Shown: in pieces, positions 16,123 through 24,564 of the stretch | Layout: each line of letters begins with the position of its first letter | Position numbering within the stretch: position 1 is the stretch's first letter | From: Flavobacterium agrisoli | GTDB lineage: Bacteria; Bacteroidota; Bacteroidia; Flavobacteriales; Flavobacteriaceae | Length of the DNA: 64,000 bases | Assembly: GCF_016522065.1 (NCBI RefSeq) | Contig: NZ_JAEHFV010000002.1 | Coordinates: forward strand, 124,001 to 188,000 | Direction: 5' to 3' | The notes under the pieces: model-generated | Databases searched by the model: none | What the model was told of the DNA's origin: nothing | What the model saw: the letters and a program-made list of their open reading frames with translations, nothing else | Made by a program: the position numbers and the translations under genes

Positions 16123-17156
16123 TCTTCCGAAACTTCCCCTCGGATTGGCGTTTCAAAAACTGTTTTAAAATGGGCAACAGGTTCTTTACAACCCAACAAA
16201 AACATCAATTTGGTAACGGCTGCTTCGGTGGTCATGTCTTTACCGGAAATGACTCCAATTTTCTTTAAATCGGTACTGGTTTCGTACTTGCCCATCACCA
16301 CACTACCACCCGAACATTGGGTAACATTCACGATGTGTATGCCGTTGGAAATGGCTGTTTCGAGTTGTTTTAAAAACCACGGTTGTGTGGGCGCATTGCC
16401 TGATCCATAGGTTTCCAAAACTACTCCTTTTAAATCTGGCATTGCAAAAATCGCGCTTAAAAAAGCCGAACTGATTCCTGGAAAAAGCTTTATCACCGCC
16501 ACTCGATTTTCTAGTTGCGTATGAATTTTAAGGTTTTTGTCGGAGTTATTGTGCGTTAAAAACAAGGATTTGAACACCGTTAAATTCACTCCCGATTCGA
16601 TTAAATGCGGGTAATTGGTCGAGGCGAACGCATTAAAATGTTCGGCACTGATTTTGGTTGTGCGGTTACCTCGGTACAATTTGTATTCAAAATAAAGTCC
16701 CACTTCTTGCATCACCGCTTGCCCGTTTTCTCTTAAAGAGGCTATTTGAATGGCCGTAATTAAATTCTCTTTCGCATCGGTACGCAAGTCGCCAATAGGC
16801 AATTGCGAACCGGTTAAAATTACCGGCTTTTGTAAATTTTCAAGCATGAAACTCAGTGCTGACGCCGTATAGGACATGGTATCGGAACCGTGTAAAATCA
16901 CAAAACCATCAAAACGCTGGTATTCTTTCTCGATGATGCGTACCATCTTTACCCATTCGTCCGGATTCATATCCGATGAGTCGATTGGTTTTTCAAACGA
17001 TAAGGTTTCAATCTCGCAATCCAATTGCAGCAACTCCGGAATTTGCTTGAGTAATTCGCTAAAATTGAAGGTTTTTAAAGCTCCGGTTTCAAAATCTTTT
17101 ACCATTCCAATGGTACCACCGGTGTAGAGTAAAAGTATTTTGGATTTAGAGCTCAT
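16119..17156 (-). CDS. ansA: Type I (cytoplasmic) L-asparaginase
   Basis: A 345-residue asparaginase that hydrolyses L-asparagine to aspartate and ammonia. Both active-site signatures are visible: TGGTIG with Thr15, and HGSDTM with Ser91-Asp92-Thr93. TGSQLPIGDLRTDAKEN carries the conserved Lys. There is no signal peptide, and the length fits the cytoplasmic AnsA type. The start overlaps the end of the acyltransferase gene by 11 bases, so the two are coupled; the 3' end meets the convergent MFS gene. Confidence 0.95.
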   Translation of the reverse strand: MSSKSKILLLYTGGTIGMVKDFETGALKTFNFSELLKQIPELLQLDCEIETLSFEKPIDSSDMNPDEWVKMVRIIEKEYQRFDGFVILHGSDTMSYTASALSFMLENLQKPVILTGSQLPIGDLRTDAKENLITAIQIASLRENGQAVMQEVGLYFEYKLYRGNRTTKISAEHFNAFASTNYPHLIESGVNLTVFKSLFLTHNNSDKNLKIHTQLENRVAVIKLFPGISSAFLSAIFAMPDLKGVVLETYGSGNAPTQPWFLKQLETAISNGIHIVNVTQCSGGSVVMGKYETSTDLKKIGVISGKDMTTEAAVTKLMFLLGCKEPVAHFKTVFETPIRGEVSED

Positions 17157-18282
17157 CAGTATATTTTAATTTATTCACTACCGGGTTCGCATACATGGCC
17201 AAAAATCCTTGCACAGCGGTATCGTTTGAAGTATCAATTCGCATTTCCATACGACGTTCAAATAACAAACGCTCTTTTTCTTGGTATTTGTGCGCAAATT
17301 TGTTGGTATTGAATTTAATATCGTAGGCAATATAATTGGTCGGCCATAATTGGTAATTTTGGATAATAGAATCGTCAATTACCTGCGCTAAGGCCTGAAT
17401 TTGTTTGTTTACGTTGTCGTTATCGGCTACAATCGCATCGATTTCGGTATCCAAAACCTTACCGACTTTCATGTGAATTTTTTTCTTAGGTCCCATAATA
17501 CCACTGATGATATTCATGAAATCTTCGTTTTTATCTTTCACATACACTTCGTTATTGGCTTCGGCCATTAACTGAGGCATTTTCATGGCATCGGTTGGGT
17601 CGTACTCATAGGAAATCGAAACGGGAACAATTTTTAATTTTTTGAAGTAATCCATCAAATTAGGTTCATCCGAAGCCATTCCAATCATTTTTAAAACACC
17701 TGGATTGGTTTCGTCGTTACCATCTTTAGTTCTTCCTTCGCGTTGGGCAATCCAAACCGAACGGTTTTCATGAAACAATAAATGCCCCATATATTCGGAT
17801 AATAATTTGGAACTCTGCAACATTTCTCTTGGCGACAATCCTCGTTGTACCAAGAAATTTCGGTTTAACTTGGCCAAAACGTGTAAAAATGGTTTTTTAA
17901 CCAAATTGTCTCCAATGGCCGAAGCTGTCATGACCAAATTGTGTTCGAACAAACACACATTTAACAAGGTCGTATCCAATAAAATATCGCGGTGGTTTGA
18001 AATAAACAAGTAAGCCTCTGCGGGATCTAACTTTTCAAAACCCGAAGTAGTTAGTCCTTCCGAACTTTTTTCGAGTACTTTTTGAATGGTTTGGTAGATG
18101 AAATTGCATTGGAAATCGCGAATAGAATGGGTTTTTTTGAGCTGTTCTTTCCATTCCTCCTCAGAGAGTTCAGGAAAAGAAAAGTTCATCATGGCTTTCA
18201 TCATCGGATGATTAGCAGCGCTTTGTAAAACCGCATTAATTTCTAAATCGTGATAAGGCCTAATGGCATCGTATTTATGCAT
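17146..18282 (-). CDS. PlsC-like glycerophospholipid acyltransferase
   Basis: A 378-residue protein with an acyltransferase core. The catalytic motif is FISNHRDILLD with His97 and Asp103, then the substrate motif VWIAQREGRTKDG and PVSISYEYDPTD. It differs from canonical HX4D PlsC by one residue of spacing, as in a flavobacterial 1-acyl-glycerol-3-phosphate acyltransferase group. It likely acts on membrane lipid precursors at the inner membrane face. It is the middle gene of a tatD-acyltransferase-ansA run, with an 11-base overlap to ansA. Confidence 0.8.
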   Translation of the reverse strand: MHKYDAIRPYHDLEINAVLQSAANHPMMKAMMNFSFPELSEEEWKEQLKKTHSIRDFQCNFIYQTIQKVLEKSSEGLTTSGFEKLDPAEAYLFISNHRDILLDTTLLNVCLFEHNLVMTASAIGDNLVKKPFLHVLAKLNRNFLVQRGLSPREMLQSSKLLSEYMGHLLFHENRSVWIAQREGRTKDGNDETNPGVLKMIGMASDEPNLMDYFKKLKIVPVSISYEYDPTDAMKMPQLMAEANNEVYVKDKNEDFMNIISGIMGPKKKIHMKVGKVLDTEIDAIVADNDNVNKQIQALAQVIDDSIIQNYQLWPTNYIAYDIKFNTNKFAHKYQEKERLLFERRMEMRIDTSNDTAVQGFLAMYANPVVNKLKYTDEL

Positions 18283-18345
18283 TATAATACTTCTTTAAAG
18301 TGGACAAATGAACAAAAAAAAATCCAAAAAAACGGCATAAACCGA

Positions 18346-19122
18346 TTAAATACCAAAAACAGTTTTTGAATTTTCGGTTGTTACTTGGGCAATTTCGGCT
18401 TCGGAAACCCCATAAATTTCGGCTAATTTTGTTACTACTTTGGTTAGGTAACTGCTTTCATTTCGTTTGCCTCTAAAAGGAGCCGGAGCCAGATAAGGTG
18501 CATCGGTTTCGAGCACAATTTCTTTCAAATCTATTTGATTTAAAAATTGATCTATTTTTCCGTTTTTAAAGGTAACTACACCACCAATTCCTAATTTCAT
18601 ATTATAGGAAAGCGCTTGTTTTGCCTGCGCTAATGTTCCCGAAAAACAATGAAAAATACCGAATAATTCGGGCGATTTTTCCGACTCTAACACCTCAAAA
18701 ACTTCGTCAAATGCATCGCGGCAATGAATTACAATTGGTAACTGGTATTGCTTGGCCAATTGAATTTGCGCTCTGAATGCTTTTTGCTGTATGGCTAAAG
18801 TGCTTTTATCCCAATACAAATCGATACCAATTTCGCCAATGGCATAAAATTTGCGTTTTTGTAATTCGGATGCTACATGTTGCAATTCAAATTCGTAATT
18901 TTCTTTAACATGCGTAGGGTGCAATCCCATCATTAAAAACACATTTTCAGGAAATTCTTTTTCTAACTCATACATGCTTTGTGTGGTTTCGGAATCGATC
19001 GCCGGAATAAAAAAACGGTTCACGCCTGCTTTTATAGCTCGTTGAATCATTTCGGTTCGGTCTTCGTTAAACTCACTGCTGTACAAGTGTGTATGGGTAT
19101 CGGTAATAGAAAAGGGCTTCAT
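18346..19122 (-). CDS. TatD-family metal-dependent hydrolase
   Basis: A 258-residue TIM-barrel nuclease. Metal ligands are visible: THTHLY near the N-terminus, GEIGIDLYWD, VIHCRDA, IFHCFSG and ETDAPYLAP. TatD proteins are DNA 3'-5' exonucleases or deoxyribonucleases. I place the start at 19120-19122 (MKPFSITDTHTH): a TAACTTTG promoter box lies at 19144-19151, which makes the longer frame to 19146 impossible as a transcript. It heads a three-gene operon and is divergent from the retropepsin-like gene. Confidence 0.93.
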   Translation of the reverse strand: MKPFSITDTHTHLYSSEFNEDRTEMIQRAIKAGVNRFFIPAIDSETTQSMYELEKEFPENVFLMMGLHPTHVKENYEFELQHVASELQKRKFYAIGEIGIDLYWDKSTLAIQQKAFRAQIQLAKQYQLPIVIHCRDAFDEVFEVLESEKSPELFGIFHCFSGTLAQAKQALSYNMKLGIGGVVTFKNGKIDQFLNQIDLKEIVLETDAPYLAPAPFRGKRNESSYLTKVVTKLAEIYGVSEAEIAQVTTENSKTVFGI

Positions 19123-19143
19123 CACAATTTGAAAATTTGCTTG

Positions 19144-19151
19144 CAAAGTTA
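19144..19151 (-). promoter_or_regulatory. -7 box of the tatD operon
   Basis: TAACTTTG on the minus strand, 21 bases before the chosen ATG. It decides the tatD start. Confidence 0.6.
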
Positions 19152-19186
19152 CTATTTTGAAATGGCATCGTCTAGAATTTTTAACT

Positions 19187-19194
19187 TACATTTG
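19187..19194 (+). promoter_or_regulatory. -7 box of the retropepsin-like gene
   Basis: TACATTTG fits TAnnTTTG and lies 17 bases before the ATG at 19212. No good -33 is seen. Confidence 0.55.
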
Positions 19195-19211
19195 AAAGGC
19201 AAACCCCTATT

Positions 19212-19649
19212 ATGAAGAACCTGCATACTATTTTAAAGCAAGAAAAATACAAAAAGATCAAATTTAAAATTATCGCCACGAATCATTTGGTTGTTCGCGT
19301 TCGGTTAAATGGCGTTTTGGGTAATTTTATTTTAGACACGGGAGCTTCCAACACTTGCGTGGGTTATGAGGCTATTGAGCGCTTCCATTTAGAGGTAACC
19401 GATTCGAAAGACAAGGCTTCGGGAGCCGGTGGTTCGGGCATGGATACACAAATTTCGAGTCAAAATACATTACAAATTGGTCGTTGGATACAAGAATCGT
19501 ATTTATTGGTTGTTTTTGACATGTCGCATGTCAACGAGGCATTGCGTTTGCATAAAGTAAAAGCCGTTCATGGCATTATTGGTGCCGACGTTTTGCTAGC
19601 GGGACAAGGTATTATTGATTATTATAACCATTGTTTGTATTTGAAGTAG
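19212..19649 (+). CDS. Retropepsin-like aspartic protease
   Basis: A 145-residue single-domain protein of the clan AA (gag-asp/pepsin-like) type. The catalytic motif is FILDTGASNTCVG and the second hydrophobic-hydrophobic-Gly motif is GIIGADVL near the C-terminus. Such proteins work as homodimers, each giving one Asp. There is no signal peptide, so it is probably cytoplasmic. The substrate is unknown. It has its own promoter box and a shared terminator. Confidence 0.82.
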   Translation: MKNLHTILKQEKYKKIKFKIIATNHLVVRVRLNGVLGNFILDTGASNTCVGYEAIERFHLEVTDSKDKASGAGGSGMDTQISSQNTLQIGRWIQESYLLVVFDMSHVNEALRLHKVKAVHGIIGADVLLAGQGIIDYYNHCLYLK

Positions 19650-19689
19650 AATCGACTTTCCTTACTACTGCTTCATGCAAACTAACATA

Positions 19690-19730
19690 AAAAAATCCCA
19701 AATCTCTCTGTAGAAATTTGGGATTTTTTA
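19690..19730. terminator. Bidirectional terminator
   Basis: AAAATCCCAAAT and ATTTGGGATTTT pair across about 12 bases, with A/T runs on both sides. It lies between two convergent genes and can serve both. Confidence 0.85.
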
Positions 19731-19746
19731 TGCGATTTTCTTTTTT

Positions 19747-20247
19747 TTAATTCAAATTAAAAGAGGCGCCCACTGCAAAGGTAAATTGGTTGTTAAGGTA
19801 TTTTGGTCCGTAAGGATCGTTATCATAACGTGCAATCGGAAAACCAATTTCGCTAAACAAACCAAAACCATCCGTAAAGAAATAACGTGCTCCCACATGA
19901 CCACCAAAATTTCTCAAGCCTAAGCTCAATCCCGGATACAAATCAAACGCATCCGAAATGTTTAAAACCGAACTTAAATTAGCGTTTACTCGTACTTTGG
20001 CGTCAAAACGATCACCAAAATCGGGTTTTTCTCCAAAATAATCATCAGCACCTAACAAATAATTTGCCACAAAACCGAAGGAGAAATTCTCGCCTAAACC
20101 AAAATCGGCAGAACCCTGAATTCCAGAACCTCCATCTTGAATATTAGCTCCAATGTTGATTTTTTTATCCCCTTTTCCCGAAAAAGCCGTTTGGGCGTAC
20201 GTAAAACTTGTAGCCAAAACGAGCAATAAAGTAGTTAATTTTTTCAT
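19747..20247 (-). CDS. Outer membrane beta-barrel protein
   Basis: A 166-residue exported protein: signal peptide MKKLTTLLLVLATSFTYAQ, then alternating strands rich in Gly and aromatics (GADDYFGEKPDFGDRFDA, YPGLSLGLRNFGGHVGARYFF) and a final strand ending FAVGASFNLN. This is the pattern of a small 8-strand barrel of the porin/OmpW-like group. Function is unknown. A TACTTTTG -7 box lies on the minus strand at 20270-20277. Confidence 0.8.
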   Translation of the reverse strand: MKKLTTLLLVLATSFTYAQTAFSGKGDKKINIGANIQDGGSGIQGSADFGLGENFSFGFVANYLLGADDYFGEKPDFGDRFDAKVRVNANLSSVLNISDAFDLYPGLSLGLRNFGGHVGARYFFTDGFGLFSEIGFPIARYDNDPYGPKYLNNQFTFAVGASFNLN

Positions 20248-20288
20248 TATTTAATTTTTGTTATGGCTGCAAAAGTAGGTTTTTTATT

Positions 20289-21014
20289 CTAATTCCGACC
20301 CCTTTCATTCGGATACAATTCGTTTAAAGGATCACTTTGCCAAAATTCTTTTGTATCAACATCCATAATAGTTAGTGGGCCTTTAAAGGCTGCACCCGTA
20401 TCAACATTCCACACGCAAGCTTTGTTGACCGGCACCGTTTGGTTGATACGCGAAACAGGCGTATGCCCAATGTAAACCTCAGGATATAAGGTTAATCGTT
20501 TTGGATAAAATGGATCGCTAGGCAACATACTCGGTTCTAGTGCCAAGGCGGTTTCCCAAAGCGTTCGGTCCCAATAAAACAATTTTGAAAAATATTCATA
20601 ATTCACTCCGTTCATATTGGTAAAACCAGCATGTACAAACAACCTATTTTTGTCATCTAAATAATAATCTTCTAGCGACTCTAAAAACCGAATGTGTATG
20701 TTTTTGTGGGTTTGATTTAGTTTTTCGTAAGCCAAAACGGTAGCTTCGCCCCCATGATCGTACCATTGCGCATTATCTTTACCGTCTTTCATCCATTGCA
20801 ACAACAACTCATCGTGATTGCCTCGGATGCAAATGCATTTTTGTATGGTTTGCAATTCGATTAATTTGTCTAACACTTGCGGCGACTGACTCCAACCGTC
20901 TACATAATCGCCCAAAAAAATCAAAGTATCTTTAGTGGTAACTGCTGCTCTTTGAAGCGCTTGCTCTAATGCCAATAGCCCTCCGTGAATGTCGCCTATA
21001 ACCAATGTTCTCAT
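20289..21014 (-). CDS. Calcineurin-type metallophosphoesterase (PPP-like)
   Basis: A 241-residue serine/threonine-phosphatase-like enzyme. The metal-binding signatures are all present: GDIHGG at 7-12, GDYVDGW, RGNHDE, the His in FVHAGF, and IGHTPV near the C-terminus. It resembles the bacterial ApaH/PrpA-like group, which acts on phosphoproteins or dinucleoside polyphosphates; the substrate is not decided. There is a -7 box TATTTTTG (minus, 21040-21047). No operon partners. Confidence 0.88.
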   Translation of the reverse strand: MRTLVIGDIHGGLLALEQALQRAAVTTKDTLIFLGDYVDGWSQSPQVLDKLIELQTIQKCICIRGNHDELLLQWMKDGKDNAQWYDHGGEATVLAYEKLNQTHKNIHIRFLESLEDYYLDDKNRLFVHAGFTNMNGVNYEYFSKLFYWDRTLWETALALEPSMLPSDPFYPKRLTLYPEVYIGHTPVSRINQTVPVNKACVWNVDTGAAFKGPLTIMDVDTKEFWQSDPLNELYPNERGRN

Positions 21015-21198
21015 TTTGTAAATTTAGAGGTGCTTTTTACAAAAATAAAAGAAAAAGTGTAAGTCACACTTCTTTACTAGTGTTTTCTAAACATTTTGGC
21101 ATTTAAAATTTGGATCATGCGCTGTTTTTAAATGCACTTTTGCTGAAGTCTTAAAATTACTTGTTAGGGAATTGTAAGCAAAAATCCATTCCATACAG

Positions 21199-21238
21199 GT
21201 ATCAAAAGATTTCGTATATTTGATACAAAAGATTTCGT
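21199..21238 (+). promoter_or_regulatory. Promoter and operator-like repeats of the PIN toxin-antitoxin pair
   Basis: An inverted repeat GTATCAAA (21199-21206) and TTTGATAC (21219-21226) spans the -7 box TATATTTG (21215-21222). A 13-base direct repeat CAAAAGATTTCGT occurs at 21203 and 21226, 23 bases apart. The layout suggests binding by the antitoxin or complex for autoregulation. Confidence 0.6.
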
Positions 21239-21239
21239 T

Positions 21240-21407
21240 ATGACAGTTGTTATTGATCAAACAAACATGAAAAATACGGCAAAAATCCTTAGCGACAAAT
21301 TAAAAAAGTCCGCTAAAAAAGGCAATCTTACCAAACATTTTGGGAAACTTAAACGAAATATTGACGGTCTGACCTATCAAATTTCGATTCGAGCAAATGA
21401 AGATTGA
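21240..21407 (+). CDS. Small putative antitoxin of the PIN pair
   Basis: A 55-residue basic protein (MTVVIDQTNMKNTAKILSDK at the start, ISIRANED at the end), shorter than usual ORF cut-offs. The stop overlaps the PIN gene start by 11 bases (ATGAAGATTGA), the classic toxin-antitoxin coupling. The first residues could form a DNA-binding strand. I do not recognise the family; the assignment rests on position, size, overlap and the operator-like repeat upstream. Confidence 0.7.
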   Translation: MTVVIDQTNMKNTAKILSDKLKKSAKKGNLTKHFGKLKRNIDGLTYQISIRANED

Positions 21408-21762
21408 TTTTATTGCCGATACTAATTTTCTTATTTATCTTCATGAAGGAAATAAAATTATAGCGCCTTTTTTGGAGTACAATTTTGGCATGTCTTTTAT
21501 TTCCGAAATTGAATTATTGGGATTTCCTGGAATTACTTCATCAGACGAAATCAAACTGCAGCAACTAATACAGGATTGTTTTTTAATCGAATTAAATGCT
21601 TCTATAAAAGAGCAAACCATCCAACTCAAGCGAAAATATAGCATTAAACTTCCCGATGCGTTCATTGCAGCAACCTCGATACTCTATAATATTCCTTTGG
21701 TCACTGCCGATAAAGGATATTCTAAAATTGAAGAATTGGATCTAATTCTAATTGAATTTTAA
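21397..21762 (+). CDS. PIN-domain ribonuclease toxin (VapC-like)
   Basis: A 121-residue PIN domain. Conserved acidic residues are visible: Asp8 in ADTNFLIY, Glu in ISEIELLGF, the LPDAFIAA motif Asp, and VTADKGY. PIN toxins cleave tRNA or rRNA in a Mg-dependent way. It is coupled to the small upstream gene by an 11-base overlap. The length is normal for VapC-type toxins. Confidence 0.88.
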   Translation: MKIDFIADTNFLIYLHEGNKIIAPFLEYNFGMSFISEIELLGFPGITSSDEIKLQQLIQDCFLIELNASIKEQTIQLKRKYSIKLPDAFIAATSILYNIPLVTADKGYSKIEELDLILIEF

Positions 21763-21836
21763 TCACTCTTTATCAGATTGTTTATTCAGCTTCAGAATTT
21801 TTTTTTTTCAATTTACCAAGTTAAGTCGTATCGTTT

Positions 21837-21844
21837 TACATTTG
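21837..21844 (+). promoter_or_regulatory. -7 box of dinB
   Basis: TACATTTG, ending 4 bases before the dinB ATG, so the transcript would be leaderless or nearly so. Confidence 0.5.
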
Positions 21845-21848
21845 CATT

Positions 21849-22937
21849 ATGAATGAGTCTGTTACTTTCCGCAAAATTATTCATATTGACATGGATGCTT
21901 TTTATGCATCGGTAGAGCAAATGGACAATCCCGAATTACGCGGAAAACCCATTGCCGTGGGCGGATCTGAGGCACGTGGTGTTGTGGCTGCCGCGAGTTA
22001 TGAAGCTCGAAAATTTGGCGTAAGAAGCGCGTTATCGGGTGTAAAGGCCAAACGAAATTGTCCCGATTTGATTTTTGTTCGACCGCGTTTTGATCGCTAC
22101 AAAGAAATTTCAAAAAAAATTCACCGTATTTTTCATGATTACACCGATTTGATCGAGCCGTTATCTTTAGACGAAGCCTATTTGGATGTTACCCAAAACA
22201 AAAAAGGAAACCCCAGTGCCAGTTTATTGGCGCAAGAAATTCGGGATCGCATTTTTACCGAAATTGGACTCACAGCTTCGGCAGGAATTTCGGTCAATAA
22301 ATTCGTTGCCAAAATAGCTTCGGATTACCACAAACCCAACGGCCAAAAAACAGTAGGGCCCGAAGAAGTGATTCCGTTTTTAGAAGCATTACCGATACGT
22401 AAATTTTATGGCGTAGGAAAAGTAACCACCGAAAAAATGTATCAACTGGGCATTTTTACCGGTGCTGATTTAAAATTGAAGTCGGAAGAATTTCTAGAAA
22501 AACACTTTGGCAAATCCGGCCGCTATTATTACCATGTTGTCCGAGGCATTCACAATAGCGAAGTAAAGTCGCAACGCATAGCCAAATCGGTTGCTGCCGA
22601 GCATACTTTTGAAAGCAATCTGTCGTCGGAAATCTTCATGTTGGAGCAATTGGAAAAGATAGCACAACAATTGGAAAAACGCTTACAACGTCATAAAGTA
22701 GCCGGAAAAACAGTTACTTTAAAAATCAAATACAGTGATTTTAGTTTGCAAACCCGAAGTAAAACCTTGCCTTATTTTGTAGCTGATAAAAGTTTGATTC
22801 TGGAAACGGTAAAAGAACTTTTGTACCAAGAGCGCATGAAGGATTCGGTGCGTTTATTAGGTATAAGCCTTTCGAATCTCAATACCGATTCGGAACGAAA
22901 AAAAGCAGTCGCAGTGCAGTTGAAGTTTAATTTTTAA
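21849..22937 (+). CDS. dinB: DNA polymerase IV (Y family)
   Basis: A 362-residue translesion polymerase. The palm has HIDMDAFYASVEQ (metal-binding Asp) and SLDEAYLDV (the catalytic Asp-Glu pair); the fingers have YEARKFGVRSAL; the HhH thumb has YGVGKVTTEKMYQLGI; the little-finger domain follows. The C-terminus is short, without an obvious beta-clamp tail beyond the last residues (VQLKFNF). It copies damaged DNA with low fidelity. It is monocistronic. Confidence 0.95.
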   Translation: MNESVTFRKIIHIDMDAFYASVEQMDNPELRGKPIAVGGSEARGVVAAASYEARKFGVRSALSGVKAKRNCPDLIFVRPRFDRYKEISKKIHRIFHDYTDLIEPLSLDEAYLDVTQNKKGNPSASLLAQEIRDRIFTEIGLTASAGISVNKFVAKIASDYHKPNGQKTVGPEEVIPFLEALPIRKFYGVGKVTTEKMYQLGIFTGADLKLKSEEFLEKHFGKSGRYYYHVVRGIHNSEVKSQRIAKSVAAEHTFESNLSSEIFMLEQLEKIAQQLEKRLQRHKVAGKTVTLKIKYSDFSLQTRSKTLPYFVADKSLILETVKELLYQERMKDSVRLLGISLSNLNTDSERKKAVAVQLKFNF

Positions 22938-22983
22938 GAGGCGAGAAGTGAAGAGTAAAATTTGAAAAGTATGCGTATAAAAA

Positions 22984-23003
22984 AACCTCCAAAAGAGGAG
23001 GTT
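22984..23003. terminator. Bidirectional terminator
   Basis: AACCTCC and GGAGGTT pair around AAAAGA, with A/T runs outside. It sits between convergent dinB and the BI-1 family gene. Confidence 0.75.
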
Positions 23004-23025
23004 CAATTTTATCATTATAACGAAA

Positions 23026-23793
23026 TTAATCTCTGCTTGCTAATTTGGATAATAAGCGCAAAAACTCAATGTATAACCAAACTAAGGTAACCATGAGTCC
23101 CATAGCGCCATACCACTCCATGAATTTAGGCATGCGTTGTTGCACTCCTTTTTCGATTTGGTCAAAGTCCAAAAACAAATTAAGAGCTGCTACAATAATC
23201 ACGAACACGCTAATTCCGATACTTGCCATCGAATTCCCGTAATGTACTGGCGTGTAGCTCGTAAATAAAGAAAACAACCACGAAATTAAATAATACGTAG
23301 CAATGGCCAATGTAGCTGCTATTACAACCGATTTAAATTGTTCATTTACTTTTACAATTTGGTATTTGTACAAGCCCAAACAAACCATAAAGGTAACCAA
23401 AGTACAACCCACGGCTTGCAAGACAATTCCAGGATACATGGCTTCAAAAATGGCCGAAATGCCACCTATGAATAAGCCTTCAAACAAGGCATAACCAGGT
23501 GCTAAATAGCCCGAATATTGTGGTTTAAACGCCGAAACTATTACTAAAATTAATCCCATAATAGCTCCCCCAATTGCTGGTAATAGAATATTCATTCCGT
23601 TAAAAGCCATCCACCATGTTACCATAGCGGCCGCTGTTAAAATCAAGAATAACAAAATACTTTTGTTAATGGTTCCCGACAATGACATTTCTTGGTCATA
23701 GTCTATTATTTGAGCATGATGCACTTTTTCACCAACAGCATTTTTAGAAAAACGCTTGTTACTTAAAAAGGGGTTTTTTGATTTAAATTCCAT
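23026..23793 (-). CDS. Bax inhibitor-1/YccA family membrane protein
   Basis: A 255-residue protein with about seven TM helices after a 40-residue soluble N-terminus. The pattern FEGLFIGGISAIFEAMYPGIV and the C-terminal FDQIEKGVQQRMPKFMEWYGAMG are characteristic of the YetJ/YccA branch (TMBIM), which includes pH-gated calcium leak channels. I place the start at 23791-23793 (MEFKSKNPF): the -7 box TATATTTG at 23815-23822 overlaps the longer frame's first codon. Confidence 0.88.
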   Translation of the reverse strand: MEFKSKNPFLSNKRFSKNAVGEKVHHAQIIDYDQEMSLSGTINKSILLFLILTAAAMVTWWMAFNGMNILLPAIGGAIMGLILVIVSAFKPQYSGYLAPGYALFEGLFIGGISAIFEAMYPGIVLQAVGCTLVTFMVCLGLYKYQIVKVNEQFKSVVIAATLAIATYYLISWLFSLFTSYTPVHYGNSMASIGISVFVIIVAALNLFLDFDQIEKGVQQRMPKFMEWYGAMGLMVTLVWLYIEFLRLLSKLASRD

Positions 23794-23814
23794 GTTTTTT
23801 GTTTTTTTGTGATT

Positions 23815-23822
23815 CAAATATA
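23815..23822 (-). promoter_or_regulatory. -7 box of the BI-1 family gene
   Basis: TATATTTG on the minus strand, 21 bases before the chosen ATG. It rules out the ATG at 23817. Confidence 0.6.
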
Positions 23823-23928
23823 GAAATTTTTATCTAAAGCTGTGATTTGCGTATTAAGATTTAAGGCGATACTTTTTTTATGGAAGTATTGCAAGCAAGC
23901 CATAAGAGTTGTTATCATGAATTCATTA

Positions 23929-24474
23929 TTACTTCCACTTTTTTCTTTTTTTGAGTTCCGTTATGTGTGCCAAATGATGGGCGCTATGCCATGCATATTT
24001 GCCTATGATCTCTTTAATAGCATACTGATTGTTGTCTTCTGGATGAATAAATGCTCTTTCTAAATCTTTTTCAGTGAAGTTTTTCATCAAATAAACGATT
24101 CTTTGATGCAGCCCTTTTAGTAACTGAATTGAAGGAGCTATAGGCAATGTACAATCATCCTCAAGAGCCGCCCAATTGGCTTCGTTGTAAGCTTTAATAA
24201 CGGGAGTGTTTTCTGTCAAAGTCCATTTTAATCTGATGAAGCAATTCATGTGGCTTTCTGCACAATGATGAACAACTTGCCTAATCGTCCAGCCGTCGGG
24301 TCTATAAGGTGTATCTAATTGTTCAGCTGTTAATAGCGCCGTTTCTTTTTCTAGTAAATCCGGAAATTCAGCGAGGCTATTAATTTTATTTTCAAGATAG
24401 GAGCTAGTATATGCTTCGGGAGCTATAAATATTCCAATGGGATATTTTAAAGTATACAGGGAATCATTTTCCAT
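23929..24474 (-). CDS. YfiT/DinB-fold putative metal hydrolase
   Basis: A 181-residue four-helix-bundle protein. PDGWTIRQVVHHCAESHMN and KYAWHSAHHLAHI hold the conserved His residues that bind metal in YfiT-type proteins; some relatives are thiol transferases. I use the ATG at 24472-24474 (MENDSLYTLKYPIG), which matches the usual YfiT start; the longer frame adds nine codons over the promoter zone (TATCTTTA box near 24505-24513). Not related to the polymerase called DinB. Confidence 0.85.
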   Translation of the reverse strand: MENDSLYTLKYPIGIFIAPEAYTSSYLENKINSLAEFPDLLEKETALLTAEQLDTPYRPDGWTIRQVVHHCAESHMNCFIRLKWTLTENTPVIKAYNEANWAALEDDCTLPIAPSIQLLKGLHQRIVYLMKNFTEKDLERAFIHPEDNNQYAIKEIIGKYAWHSAHHLAHITELKKRKKWK

Positions 24475-24517
24475 ATTTTTTGAATTTTGTCCAGATTTCA
24501 ATTTTAAAGATATAAAA

Positions 24518-24547
24518 AAACCGCCTTCAATGGTGTTGAGGCGGTTT
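24518..24547 (-). terminator. Terminator of the nuo operon
   Basis: On the minus strand AAACCGCCTCAA pairs with TTGAAGGCGGTT and is followed by TTTTTT. It is 17 bases past the nuoN stop. Confidence 0.9.
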
Positions 24548-24564
24548 CGTAAAATTTATACTTA

